A stretch of 64,000 nt of DNA from Feifania hominis (GCF_014384765.1 NZ_JACRSP010000002.1:124001-188000); one strand, 5' to 3'; shown: positions 24,885 through 33,129, numbered from the stretch's first letter. Notes: generated from the sequence alone by a model not told the origin. Made by a program: numbers and translations.

Positions 24885-25871
24885 ATGCCAAAAGCACCGA
24901 ATCAGAAGCTCAAGCTTCTGCACCTGATGCAGATTCTGCTTGAGCAGACTGACGAGAACCACGCGCTTTCCATCTCAGACATCATCGATAAACTCGCCCG
25001 CTGCGGTATCACCGCCGAACGCAAGAGCCTCTACGACGATCTGGAGGCTCTGCGCGCTTTCGGGCTTGACATTGAGACCGTTAAGAGCCGCAGCGTCGGC
25101 TACTACATCGCCAGCCGCTCCTTTGAGCCGCCCGAGCTCAAGCTGCTTGTCGATGCGGTACAGAGCTGTAAATTCATTACGGCGAAGAAGTCAGCCGAAC
25201 TCATCAAAAAAATTGAGAGCCTCACGAGCGTCCATGAGGCCCGTCTGCTCCAGCGTCAGGTCTATGTGCAGAATCGTGTCAAGACCATGAACGAGAGCGT
25301 CTACTACAACATCGACACCATCCATTCGGCGATTTCCGCAGGGTGCAAAATCCGCTTTCAGTACGTGGAGTGGACAGTCGAGAAGAACAGCCGCCCCCGG
25401 CGAGGCGGCAGGTTTTATGAGGTGAGTCCCTACGCCCTGGTGTGGGACGACGAATTTTACTATCTCGTGGCATTTGAGACCGAGAGCGCGTCCGTGCGCC
25501 ACTACCGTGTCGACAAGATGAAAGCCATCAGCGTGACACAGACGGCCCGCGACGGCGCGCATCACTTTGCCGATCTCGATATGGCCCTGTATGCGCGCAG
25601 AATGTTCGGCATGTGGCACGCAGAGGATCAGGTTGTCCGCCTGCGCTTTGCAAACAGACTTGTGGGCGTTGTCATCGACCGCTTCGGGCGGGATATTCCC
25701 ATTGTTCCGGACGGGGACGACCGCTTCACGGTCACGCTTACACTTGCGACAAGTCCCCAGTTTTTCGCGTGGATCATGGGCTTTGGCAGCGAGGCTGAAA
25801 TTCTCTCCCCGCCGACAGTTCGCCAGGCCCTGGCCAACCAGCTCGAGCAGATCGCCGCTCTCTACCGGTAG
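24885..25871 (+). CDS. WYL-domain transcriptional regulator (YafY/PafC-like)
   Basis: 328-residue regulator with an N-terminal winged HTH (about 8-75; SISDIIDKLARCGITAERKSLYDDLEALR), a central WYL domain (about 140-225; CKIRFQYVEW, YEVSPYALVWDDEFYYLVAF, HYRVDKMKAI) and a C-terminal WCX-like extension (about 240-320). WYL domains bind nucleic acid or nucleotide-like ligands and often control DNA-damage, CRISPR or phage-defence genes. The start ATG at 24885 follows GAGG by 8 bases. The downstream YcxB-like gene (14 bases) and trxB may be cotranscribed. Confidence 0.9.
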   Translation: MPKAPNQKLKLLHLMQILLEQTDENHALSISDIIDKLARCGITAERKSLYDDLEALRAFGLDIETVKSRSVGYYIASRSFEPPELKLLVDAVQSCKFITAKKSAELIKKIESLTSVHEARLLQRQVYVQNRVKTMNESVYYNIDTIHSAISAGCKIRFQYVEWTVEKNSRPRRGGRFYEVSPYALVWDDEFYYLVAFETESASVRHYRVDKMKAISVTQTARDGAHHFADLDMALYARRMFGMWHAEDQVVRLRFANRLVGVVIDRFGRDIPIVPDGDDRFTVTLTLATSPQFFAWIMGFGSEAEILSPPTVRQALANQLEQIAALYR

Positions 25872-25885
25872 AAAGGAGCCATGCC

Positions 25886-26410
25886 ATGCGATTCCCCCTT
25901 GTCAACACCAGTCTTTATACGGAGCCATTTCTGCGCGAGTTCAGCCGGTGGACTCTGCGCCCGCTGTTTCGCACGGGCTGCGTTCTCTTGGGAACTCTCA
26001 CGCTGCTCGGCGGAATTTTACTGCTGATTTGGTATGAGCACCGCCACCGTGCTCTATGCCTGTTTCTGCTCGCCGCCAGCGTCTATTTCTGGTGGCAGCT
26101 CTTCAGCGCTCCAAAGCGTCTGGCAGCCCGCCGGTATCACAGCGATCTCGACCTCTACCATGAGCCCGTAACGGCTGTGACTGCGTTTTCCCCCGACGGT
26201 TTCACCCATAAGAACCTCCAGTCCGGCGGCATGGTCACCTTGGCATACCGTCAGATCCGCCGGGTGGTGCAGACCCGCAGCATGGTCATTCTCCTGCTTG
26301 AAAAACACATGGCCATTCCCCTGGCGCGTGACGGTTTTGGCGGTGAGAGCTGCGCGTCTTTTCTCGCCTTTCTTCACGACCGGCGCGCCGATCTCAAAAT
26401 CAAATTCTGA
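25886..26410 (+). CDS. YcxB-like membrane protein
   Basis: 174-residue protein with two membrane helices (about 28-50 and 56-72) followed by a cytoplasmic beta-rich domain of the YcxB-like type (SPDGFTHKNLQSGGMVTLAYRQIRRVVQTRSMVILLLEK, cited as its span 95-140). The ATG follows AAAGGAG by 7 bases. It lies between a WYL regulator and thioredoxin reductase on the same strand. The function of this family is unknown. Confidence 0.7.
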   Translation: MRFPLVNTSLYTEPFLREFSRWTLRPLFRTGCVLLGTLTLLGGILLLIWYEHRHRALCLFLLAASVYFWWQLFSAPKRLAARRYHSDLDLYHEPVTAVTAFSPDGFTHKNLQSGGMVTLAYRQIRRVVQTRSMVILLLEKHMAIPLARDGFGGESCASFLAFLHDRRADLKIKF

Positions 26411-26459
26411 ATGACTTTTGGCTCCTGCGCCATACTAACGGCGAGGAGCTGATTTTTTT

Positions 26460-27368
26460 ATGTTCGACAGTATCATTGTCGGCGGCGGCTGTGCAGGGCT
26501 CACTGCTGCCATCTATCTCATCCGCGCAGGCTGGCGGCCTGTCGTCTACGAAGCCGCCGTGACCGGCGGGCAGATCGCCGTGAGCGCCGAGGTGGAAAAC
26601 TACCCGGGGTTCGTCAAGATCTCCGGACCCGAGCTCGCGGGCAAAATTGCCGATCAGGCACGAGAGCTTGGCGTCGAGATCCGCTATGAGCCCGTGACGG
26701 CGCTCGAAGTCCGTGAGGGTGAAAACAGTGTCATTACACCCTCCGGTATCGAACATGGCCGCACGCTCATTCTCGCGCTCGGCGCAGTCCGCCGCAAGCT
26801 GAGCTGTCCCGGCGAAGATCGTCTGACGGGCGCCGGCGTCAGCTATTGCGCCACTTGCGACGGCGCTTTTTTCAAGGGCAAAAAAGTTCTGGTTGTCGGC
26901 GGTGGCAATACGGCGCTCGAGGACGCGCTCTTTTTGTCCAATGTGGCGTCAGACGTGTTTCTTGTACACCGGCGGGATCGCTTCACCGCCGACCGCATTC
27001 TCACACAGGCGGTGACGGCACGCTCGAACATCGCTCTGCTGCTCGACAGCGAGGTGACTGAAATACTCGGGGAGACCGCCGTCAGCGCCGCCCGGATTCA
27101 AAACCGCATCACCGGCGAGACCCGGCAGCTCGACGTTTCGGGCGTCTTCATCGCGGTGGGTCTCATTCCCCAAAACGGCATTGCCGAGGGGCAGCTGCCG
27201 CTCGACAGCCGCGGCTATTTTGACGCCGGCGAGGACTGCGCGACATCCACTGCCGGCGTCTTTGTCGCGGGTGACTGCCGGCGCAAACCGCTGCGGCAAA
27301 TACTCACCGCAGCATCGGATGGCGCTGTGGCCGGTTGGGCCGCGGCCGGCTGGCTCAACGAACACTGA
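26460..27368 (+). CDS. trxB: Thioredoxin-disulfide reductase
   Basis: 302-residue FAD/NADPH flavoprotein that reduces thioredoxin. Features in order: FAD-binding IIVGGGCAGLTAA (5-18), redox-active YCATC (about 128-133), NADPH-binding VVGGGNTALEDALFL and VHRRDRF, and the C-terminal FAD motif FVAGDCRRKPLRQI. The family usually has GGGPAG at the first motif; here it is GGGCAG, a small deviation. GAGGAG precedes the ATG by 11 bases. No thioredoxin gene is adjacent. A bidirectional terminator separates it from the convergent sirtuin gene. Confidence 0.93.
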   Translation: MFDSIIVGGGCAGLTAAIYLIRAGWRPVVYEAAVTGGQIAVSAEVENYPGFVKISGPELAGKIADQARELGVEIRYEPVTALEVREGENSVITPSGIEHGRTLILALGAVRRKLSCPGEDRLTGAGVSYCATCDGAFFKGKKVLVVGGGNTALEDALFLSNVASDVFLVHRRDRFTADRILTQAVTARSNIALLLDSEVTEILGETAVSAARIQNRITGETRQLDVSGVFIAVGLIPQNGIAEGQLPLDSRGYFDAGEDCATSTAGVFVAGDCRRKPLRQILTAASDGAVAGWAAAGWLNEH

Positions 27369-27376
27369 ATACAGAT

Positions 27377-27410
27377 AAAGAGGGCGGCCATCACTGGCCG
27401 CCCTCTTATT
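27377..27410. terminator. Bidirectional terminator between trxB and the sirtuin gene
   Basis: AAGAGGGCGGCCA/TGGCCGCCCTCTT stem with a 4-base loop. Confidence 0.9.
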
Positions 27411-28126
27411 TACTCGGCGGTAAATCCGGCGAAGACCTCGCCAATGTTCTCTGTGAGCAGCAGGTCGGCCTCGCGGTCGTAGGGTGTGGGGGTGCGGTTG
27501 ATCAATACGAGCGGGCCGCCCCTGTAATAGCGCAGCAGTCCCGCCGCCGGATAGACCGAAAGCGACGTGCCGCCGACAATGAGCAGATCCGCTCTCTCAA
27601 TGGCCTTTACGGCCGCGTTTAACACAGCGCTGTCAAGCGGCTCCTCATAGAGCACCACATCCGGCTTGATGGTGCCCCCGCAGGGGCAGAGCGGCACCGG
27701 TGCTTCGCGCAAAATGGTGTCGAGCCCGAAAGAGCGCCCGCAGCGCATGCAGTGGTTGCGGTGGATGGAGCCGTGCAGCTCATAGACCGCTCTGCTGCCG
27801 GCGAGCTGGTGCAGCCCGTCGATATTCTGTGTGATGACTGCCCGAAGCCGCCCGGCGCGCTCGAGCGCCGCGAGTGCGCGGTGAGCCGCGTTCGGCCGGG
27901 CATCCGGAAAGACCATATGCTCCCGGTAGAAACGAAAAAACTGCTCCGGATGGCTCAGAAAAAAACTGTGGCTGACAATGGTCTCGGGCGGTATTTCGCT
28001 GCGCATCCGATAGAGGCCTCCTGCGCCCCGAAAATCCGGGATACCACTCTCGGTGGAGACGCCCGCCCCGCCGAAGAAGACAATGTTCTGGCTGTTTTCA
28101 ATCAGAGCCGCGAGCTTTTTATCCAT
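27410..28126 (-). CDS. Sir2-family NAD-dependent protein deacylase
   Basis: 238-residue sirtuin that removes acetyl or other acyl groups from lysines using NAD+. Motifs: GAGVSTESGIPDFR (NAD binding), TQNIDGLHQLAGS, catalytic His in ELHGSIH, four zinc cysteines in CMRCG and CPCGG, and VVGGTSLSVYPAA. The start ATG at 28126 follows GAGGAG by 8 bases, so the in-frame residues upstream are leader. The class (U-type Firmicutes CobB/Sir2) fits the short length. Confidence 0.93.
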   Translation of the reverse strand: MDKKLAALIENSQNIVFFGGAGVSTESGIPDFRGAGGLYRMRSEIPPETIVSHSFFLSHPEQFFRFYREHMVFPDARPNAAHRALAALERAGRLRAVITQNIDGLHQLAGSRAVYELHGSIHRNHCMRCGRSFGLDTILREAPVPLCPCGGTIKPDVVLYEEPLDSAVLNAAVKAIERADLLIVGGTSLSVYPAAGLLRYYRGGPLVLINRTPTPYDREADLLLTENIGEVFAGFTAE

Positions 28127-28198
28127 AGCAGACGCTCCTCTCGTTGATTCTTCTATTAGCATATCATGTGTCGGCAGCATAGGCTATAGAGAATTAAG

Positions 28199-28242
28199 AA
28201 GCCGGGTGTGCAAACCCCTCCTGTTTGACACACCCGACTCTT
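28199..28242. other. Isolated strong hairpin in the sirtuin/amidase intergenic gap
   Basis: GCCGGGTGTG pairs with CACACCCGAC, enclosing CAAAC/GTTTG. No gene ends here on either strand, so it is not an ordinary gene terminator. It could be a leader structure for the sirtuin gene (minus) or for the amidase gene (plus). Confidence 0.5.
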
Positions 28243-28342
28243 AAAACAAACCGGCACGCCGCGCCGTTTTGCGGCGACGCGGCAATTGCCACTAAAAGCC
28301 CCACGCGGGTATCCCCTCCCGATTTGCCGCGAAGGAGCCTTT

Positions 28343-28834
28343 ATGCTGATTGAAACAGGCTATAACCGAGACGCAGCGGTCGCCTATGCCCAGAAGTGGG
28401 CCTTTGGGCGAAACCCGCGCTATCTCGACTTTGAAGACCTCGGAGGCGACTGCACGAACTACGCCTCTCAGTGCATCTACGCCGGCTGCGGCGTAATGAA
28501 TTACACGCCGGTCTACGGCTGGTTCTATGACAGCGCGAGCCGGCGGACCGCCTCCTGGACAGGCGTGGAATTCCTCTACAAATTTCTCGTGGGGAACCGC
28601 GATGTCGGCCCCTATGCCACGCAGACCACTCTGGATCAGCTGGAACCCGGCGACCTTGTTCAGCTCGGCGACGCCGGCGGGCATTTCTATCACAGTCCCG
28701 TCGTCGTATCGGTCGCCTACGGGGAGATCTATGTGGCCGCTCACACCTTTGACGCCTGGATGCGGCCCCTTTCGAGCTATCAATTTGCCCGCTCGCGACC
28801 TCTTCACATCATGGGGGCGCGCAAGTACGGCTGA
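28343..28834 (+). CDS. Amidase-domain protein (Amidase_6 type, NlpC/P60-like fold)
   Basis: 163-residue protein with the Amidase_6 pattern seen in clostridial spore/wall proteins: NRDAAVAYAQKWAFGRNPRY, catalytic Cys in LGGDCTNYASQCIYAG, and His in GHFYHSPVVVS. It lacks a signal peptide, so it may act inside the spore mother cell or be released by lysis. ATG at 28343 follows AAGGAG by 5 bases. Its stop codon abuts that of the convergent XRE gene (TGA/TCA), so the two genes share no intergenic base. Confidence 0.82.
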   Translation: MLIETGYNRDAAVAYAQKWAFGRNPRYLDFEDLGGDCTNYASQCIYAGCGVMNYTPVYGWFYDSASRRTASWTGVEFLYKFLVGNRDVGPYATQTTLDQLEPGDLVQLGDAGGHFYHSPVVVSVAYGEIYVAAHTFDAWMRPLSSYQFARSRPLHIMGARKYG

Positions 28835-29296
28835 TCAGGACAAAAAATACTCCACGATTTCGTGGAAGTGGACCGGCGAGAGGTGATGAGCTGTGAAGAT
28901 GCTGCTCATCCTCGCCACCACTTCCCGGCGCAGTGAGACATCATGCACAACGTGTATGGTCTCCTCTCCCGGCGTGGATCGCCGCGCACACAGGCTGTAG
29001 GTCTGGTAAACTCCCAGGTCGCTGCGGTAGCAGATCTCATGAAAGCTTCGATACACCCACTGACCGCAACATCGGTCTAGGTCCACCGGCTCATCCTCGC
29101 GAATGAGCTCATGCAATGTCACACCGAGACAGCGGGCGATCTTCTCAAGCGTCTTGGCAGTCGGATTTCCGCGGCCGCGCTCCAAAACTCTCAAATGTGC
29201 GGGACTGATTTCGGCCATATTCGCAAATTGTTCCTGGGTGTAGTGTTTCCTCTCCCGACATCGTCTGATATTGCGGCCAATACACTCCGTTAACAT
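28835..29296 (-). CDS. XRE-family transcriptional regulator with C-terminal extension
   Basis: 153-residue protein: a lambda-repressor-like HTH (about 4-62; IRRCRERKHYTQEQFANMAEISPAHLRVLERGR) and a ~85-residue C-terminal domain with several Cys and His residues (DRCCGQWVYRSFHEICYR) that I do not recognise. The ATG at 29296 has AAAGGGG about 10 bases upstream. It faces the AT-rich gap that also precedes the XRE/ImmA genes. Role unknown. Confidence 0.75.
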   Translation of the reverse strand: MLTECIGRNIRRCRERKHYTQEQFANMAEISPAHLRVLERGRGNPTAKTLEKIARCLGVTLHELIREDEPVDLDRCCGQWVYRSFHEICYRSDLGVYQTYSLCARRSTPGEETIHVVHDVSLRREVVARMSSIFTAHHLSPVHFHEIVEYFLS

Positions 29297-29770
29297 GCAA
29301 CCATTACCCCTTTCTCTCAAGATATTAGGGATAATTTTCCACACAGACAAGACTATATATCATCGTTTTGTCTGGATTTCGGAATTTTTGTCACCTTTTC
29401 TGCAGCAGAACAATTCAGGGAAGATACACCTTTTCTGTGGCCATTTTTTCAGTATACAATTCCATTCATTATATTTTATATTTTTTCTTGTACAAACTCT
29501 CTCTCCCGTTCAAAGAATTCATTTCACATTTTGTAGTATAATTTTCCAGCTTTTGGTTGGGTATTTGTACTGCAAAATTATACCATGATTCGAGTGTTTT
29601 TCAAGTCTATTATACATATTTTTACATTTCTGCGGAGAATCGTCCGTTTGTCATGTCCGCGGGTCACGCACTCTGGAAACAATAACCATAGTCCGTTTTA
29701 TGGGACAACTACTCTGTTAGAATAGAACCATAGAGAGAGCGATCATTCAAAATTCTAAATAGTCTTATTA

Positions 29771-29787
29771 TTAAGAATCTTTCTTAA
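29771..29787. promoter_or_regulatory. Candidate operator upstream of the XRE/ImmA pair
   Basis: Perfect 7-bp inverted repeat TTAAGAA-TCT-TTCTTAA, ending 7 bases before the -35 box of the promoter at 29795. Confidence 0.45.
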
Positions 29788-29794
29788 AAATCTC

Positions 29795-29824
29795 TTTACA
29801 GTTCCCCTGACCAGGTGTTATGAT
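29795..29824 (+). promoter_or_regulatory. Promoter of the XRE/ImmA operon
   Basis: TTTACA, 18-base spacer, TATGAT. Confidence 0.6.
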
Positions 29825-29910
29825 GAAAAGAGACTGTGCAACACATCATAACACAGATTATCGCCGTAGGAGCGTTCAGCGATGATCCTACGGCAGGTCA
29901 GGAGGCTACT

Positions 29911-30261
29911 ATGGAACCCATTGACAGAATCCTCATGATGCTTCGAGAGCGCAAAGTGGACCAGCAGGACTTTGCCAAAGCCATCGGCGTGCGCAAGCAG
30001 ACGGTCAGCGAATGGAAATCCGGCAAGACCAAATCCTATCTCAAGTACATCAACCAGATCGCCGAGTACTTTGACGTCTCGGTCGACTATCTGCTCGGCG
30101 CATCAAAAAAGAGCCGCCCCGGTGAGGACGACGAGCTCATCGAGTATCTTGAACAACTGAAAAACAGGCCAGAGATGCGCATGCTCTTCAATATTTCCAA
30201 GGATGCAACCAAGGAGGATGTGGAAAAGGCAGTCCGGATCATCGAGGCCTTACGAAAGTAG
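29911..30261 (+). CDS. XRE-family repressor (partner of ImmA/IrrE-like protease)
   Basis: 116-residue protein with a Cro/CI-type HTH (about 5-60; DFAKAIGVRKQTVSEWKSGKTKSY, YFDVSVDYLLG) and a short acidic helical tail. ATG at 29911 follows CAGGAGG by 5 bases. The next gene encodes a small HEXXH protein. XRE/ImmA pairs are typical of integrative elements and prophages, where the protease cleaves the repressor under DNA damage, but they also occur as free-standing stress switches. No integrase or excision gene is close. Confidence 0.85.
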   Translation: MEPIDRILMMLRERKVDQQDFAKAIGVRKQTVSEWKSGKTKSYLKYINQIAEYFDVSVDYLLGASKKSRPGEDDELIEYLEQLKNRPEMRMLFNISKDATKEDVEKAVRIIEALRK

Positions 30262-30270
30262 TGATGCCGT

Positions 30271-30522
30271 GTGGACTGCGATATTTTTATTCGCTATCTC
30301 TCCATGCCCGCCTGTGTCTATGGGGTGACTGTCCCCAATGAGGACGGCACGTTTGACGTGTATATCAACTGTGACGTCTGTCAGGCCAAGCAGCGCGCCA
30401 CTCTGCGCCACGAGCTCTGCCACATTCGGCGCAACCACTTCTACGACAGCGAACCCGTCGTTGTCAATGAGCTGAGCGCCTGTACCGACAGCGCTCAGGA
30501 ACTTCTGCCTGACGTCTATTGA
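30271..30522 (+). CDS. ImmA/IrrE-like metallopeptidase domain protein
   Basis: 83-residue short protein with an HEXXH zinc site (RHELCHIRRNHF) in the ImmA/IrrE (DUF955) context, including the upstream strand DVYINCDVCQAKQRATL. A downstream acidic residue (NELSACTDS) could complete the site. It begins with GTG 9 bases after the repressor stop and is probably coupled to it. Full ImmA proteins are usually 120-170 residues, so this is a minimal version lacking an N-terminal part. It is predicted to inactivate the XRE repressor by proteolysis. Confidence 0.78.
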   Translation: MDCDIFIRYLSMPACVYGVTVPNEDGTFDVYINCDVCQAKQRATLRHELCHIRRNHFYDSEPVVVNELSACTDSAQELLPDVY

Positions 30523-30523
30523 C

Positions 30524-30560
30524 AAAAAAGAGCGCCGCCCCTGTGGGCGGCGCTCTTTTT
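30524..30560. terminator. Bidirectional terminator between the ImmA-like and cold-shock genes
   Basis: AAAAAGAGCGCCGCCC/GGGCGGCGCTCTTTTT stem with a 4-base loop. Confidence 0.92.
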
Positions 30561-30570
30561 CTCTTTTGGT

Positions 30571-30783
30571 TTAGCCGACAACCTGCACGTTGACCGCGCG
30601 GACTTTGCCGTTGCTTCTCGAGTCAACCTCGGTATCAAAGGTGACTTTCTGGCCCTCGGTGAGGGTTTTGAAGCCGTCGGCAACGATGGCCGAGAAGTGC
30701 ACAAAGACATCCTCGCCGCCCTCGTCGTTGGAGATAAAGCCATAGCCTTTCTCAGCGTTAAACCATTTTACAGTTCCGTTCAT
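30571..30783 (-). CDS. CspA-family cold-shock protein
   Basis: 70-residue OB-fold RNA chaperone: GTVKWFNAEKGYGFIS (RNP1 KGYGFI), DVFVHFSAI (RNP2) and GQKVTFDTE. Family members bind single-stranded RNA, melt hairpins and can act as transcription antiterminators. GGAGG lies 8 bases before the ATG. The transcript begins about 120 bases upstream and passes through a very stable hairpin followed by a T-run (30820-30880), so expression may be autoregulated at that site. Confidence 0.95.
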   Translation of the reverse strand: MNGTVKWFNAEKGYGFISNDEGGEDVFVHFSAIVADGFKTLTEGQKVTFDTEVDSRSNGKVRAVNVQVVG

Positions 30784-30819
30784 GTTGTAGTCCTCCAGAT
30801 AAAATATTTATTCAAGGTC

Positions 30820-30880
30820 AAAAAAAAGTCACATATTTTTGTAAATCATTCTCGGGCCAAATGACTTACAAAAATATGTG
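30820..30880 (-). promoter_or_regulatory. Terminator-like hairpin in the cold-shock gene leader
   Basis: Left arm 30830-30850 and right arm 30859-30880 form an almost perfect stem of about 21 bp (CACATATTTTTGTAA with its complement), with a short GC-rich loop. It is followed on the minus strand by eight T. It lies between the promoter and the ribosome site of the cold-shock gene. Confidence 0.85.
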
Positions 30881-30910
30881 AAATCTATCGTACCTTTTGA
30901 ATATGGGTGT

Positions 30911-30939
30911 AGTATACCACTGCGGTGACCGCCTGTCAA
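30911..30939 (-). promoter_or_regulatory. Consensus promoter of the cold-shock gene
   Basis: TTGACA, 17-base spacer, TATACT on the minus strand. Confidence 0.88.
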
Positions 30940-30964
30940 GGGGTGTGTGCCGCCAAATTTTGGT

Positions 30965-31645
30965 TCACTGCGGTTTGAATTTCTCAAATATCGACGAGTA
31001 GTAACTCTGCGCCTCATGCGCATGCAGAGAAAACACGACTGGCAGACGGCAGTCACCGACATGAATCGGTATGCCGACATGGCGGTAACCCCACAGCGCG
31101 GGCGGTACCTTGGTGACCATGTCGTTGCCATTTTCCACGCGAAGCGTCTTGAACACCCGCTTGTCATAGGATTTTGCAAAAGCGCGGTTGCCCACCCGCG
31201 GGCAGCCGAAGAGCATAACCTCAAAGTCTTTCTCGGGGAAGTTGTACTGCAGATCGACCGCGCAGAGAACCGACAGCGCTGCGCCGTAGGAGTGGCCGCA
31301 GATGCGCACCTTGCGCACCGAGGGCGTGACGAGACTTTGGATGCGTCCACGCACCGTAGGGCACTTGTAGGCGTTGAGAAAGCCCGTATGCACACGAATT
31401 TTTGACGACTCATTTCCGTAGGGAATGCACCGCTTCCAGAATGTCAGATCGGTTCGCCAGTCGCGCAGAGAATTCGTCCCTCGAAAGGAGATGAGAAGCT
31501 CCTCTCCTCTGCGGCGCAGATAACACTGCACGCCGGTCGCTGAGTCGTCGATTACCGTGAGATGATCGCCGGGAAATCTCGTCTGGATATGGTGGTATGC
31601 AAGCGCCGATAGCTCGAGCGATTCCACTACGTCATGGGTTGTCAT
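30965..31645 (-). CDS. Class 3 lipase family alpha/beta hydrolase
   Basis: 226-residue lipase-3-like hydrolase. The oxyanion/strand segment ELLISFRGTNSLRDWRTDL and nucleophile elbow VRICGHSYGAALS (GHSYG) are intact. The expected Asp is in ENGNDMVTKVPP and the catalytic His in SLHAHEAQSYY. There is no signal peptide, so the substrate is probably intracellular lipid or another ester. GGGGAGGGGG precedes the ATG. Read alone between the cold-shock promoter and the AAA ATPase terminator. Confidence 0.85.
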   Translation of the reverse strand: MTTHDVVESLELSALAYHHIQTRFPGDHLTVIDDSATGVQCYLRRRGEELLISFRGTNSLRDWRTDLTFWKRCIPYGNESSKIRVHTGFLNAYKCPTVRGRIQSLVTPSVRKVRICGHSYGAALSVLCAVDLQYNFPEKDFEVMLFGCPRVGNRAFAKSYDKRVFKTLRVENGNDMVTKVPPALWGYRHVGIPIHVGDCRLPVVFSLHAHEAQSYYSSIFEKFKPQ

Positions 31646-31756
31646 CGATCTTCCCCCTCCCCGTTCTTCTTTTCAGTATATGCCAATAGCCGTCGTGGGT
31701 TCCAAGAGAGCGGTCTCAAAAACGCTGCGCCGGGGACAGCCGATCTTTTCTCACCG

Positions 31757-31795
31757 GCAAAAAAGCGGCGGCCGCCTGGAGCGGTCGCCGCTTGC
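31757..31795 (-). terminator. Terminator of the AAA ATPase gene
   Basis: AAGCGGCG-x-CCGC pairs with GCGG-x-CGCCGCTT (one mismatch), followed by TTTTTTG on the minus strand. Confidence 0.8.
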
Positions 31796-31809
31796 AAAAA
31801 ATCCATATT

Positions 31810-33129
31810 CTATGCGCGAACGCTCTCCTCCCGGGGCAGAGCATCCGCCCAGGAGAGCTGTTCCATACCGTCAGCCGAGGCCTCGGCGATGAGATGATCC
31901 CAGGGCCACTCGACCGGCAGATACTTTCGATAGAAGAGAAGCTGGCGGTCGACAACCGAGATTTCCTCACTGCCCTCGTCAAAGGCAATGACAAGCCCTC
32001 TTCCCTCGCGCCCTTTGACCTGCAGCTCCTCGAGCTTTTTGAGCACCACGCGAAGATTCTGCTTTGAAATGCGCGGTTCCCGCCGGCGGGTGATGCGGGT
32101 GAGCTCATCGAGGCCGATGCCGCGGATGAGCTGATCGTCCGGCGTCTCCAGAATGGCCTTCATGGCGTGGGCATAGATGCCGGTCGAGTCGCGGCGCGCA
32201 CGAATACCCGCCGAGAGCACCTTGGCAAACTGCTGGTAGATGGCGTTGACCTGCCGCGCGTATTCCTCGGCGGCGCGTGTGTAACACTCCGGCTCGTCGA
32301 GCACCGTGACGCGCTCGCAGCGCTCAAAGATTCCCGCCTCGTCGAGCAGCAACAGCATCAGCTGCTGCAGAATGCCGACATTGCCGAAGCAGTCGTCGAT
32401 CAACCTGTGGGCAATCTCCGGCGCGATGCGCACACGCAGTGCCTTTGTTCCCTTGTCGATCACCGCCATGAGATCCTTTCTCGACCAGTAGATGGTCTGC
32501 TCGATCATGCGCCCCGCGAGATCGGGATTCATAGAGATGAGCAGGTTGCTCTCCGTCCACACGCCGACAACCACGACGAAGCAACCGTAGTCCCACAGCG
32601 TCTTCAGGTCAAAGGCAAACAGCTGCCTCTGCGACTTTGAGAGATAGTGGAAATCCTCAATCACCAGTCTTCTGCCCGAGGCGGTGATGGTGTCGGCGAC
32701 AAAGCGCGGATCGTCAATGTTGCGGCCCACAACCGCCGTGACCTCCGCCTCGCTGTGACCCGCATCTGCCCTGACTGCGCCTGACAGACTCAAAAGGCCC
32801 CGGCCGAGACCGGCCTGCGCATCGGCGTGGGCGGTGGTGCTGTCCTGCCGGGTCTGCTGAATGGTGAGCGCGACCCCGAGTTGGGAGAGGGCGTCGGTAT
32901 AGATGTCCCCGACCGTCTTTCCGTAGCGGCACTGCACGGTGATGGCATCGGCAATGTTGTGCTTTCGAAGCCAGCTCTTGCCGCACTTTGACTCGCCGCA
33001 GAGCGCCAGGTGGGTCGGCCGCAGGAGGTAGCGCTCGAGCTTTCTGTCGAGCATGCCCCTGTCCACATAGGAGTCCTGCAGCACCTCATTCGAGATTCCG
33101 AATACCTGCTCGGTCTTCTTTCTGGCCAC
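31810..33129 (-). CDS. AAA+ family ATPase of unknown function
   Basis: 439-residue soluble ATPase. Walker A is LALCGESKCGKSWLRK (about 40-55), Walker B RLVIEDFHYLSKSQRQLF with the DExx-like ED, followed by CFVVVVGVWTESNLLIS (sensor 1 region). The C-terminal half is helical and ends in a possible winged-helix segment (ISKQNLRVVLKKLEELQVKGREGRGLVIAF) of the kind seen in AAA_22/ORC-like and STAND-type ATPases. The start is GTG at 33129 with GGGAGG 7 bases upstream. It has no partner genes. Roles in phage defence, DNA transactions or signalling are all possible; none is shown. Confidence 0.7.
   Translation of the reverse strand: MARKKTEQVFGISNEVLQDSYVDRGMLDRKLERYLLRPTHLALCGESKCGKSWLRKHNIADAITVQCRYGKTVGDIYTDALSQLGVALTIQQTRQDSTTAHADAQAGLGRGLLSLSGAVRADAGHSEAEVTAVVGRNIDDPRFVADTITASGRRLVIEDFHYLSKSQRQLFAFDLKTLWDYGCFVVVVGVWTESNLLISMNPDLAGRMIEQTIYWSRKDLMAVIDKGTKALRVRIAPEIAHRLIDDCFGNVGILQQLMLLLLDEAGIFERCERVTVLDEPECYTRAAEEYARQVNAIYQQFAKVLSAGIRARRDSTGIYAHAMKAILETPDDQLIRGIGLDELTRITRRREPRISKQNLRVVLKKLEELQVKGREGRGLVIAFDEGSEEISVVDRQLLFYRKYLPVEWPWDHLIAEASADGMEQLSWADALPREESVRA

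Larger units (their letters stand above)
29297..29910. other. AT-rich intergenic region of about 610 bases
   Basis: It holds no convincing gene. Composition is far more AT-rich than the flanks (runs such as ATATTTTATATTTTTTC), suggesting acquired DNA or a regulatory region for two divergent XRE genes. It contains the dyad at 29771-29787 and the promoter at 29795-29824. Confidence 0.6.
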
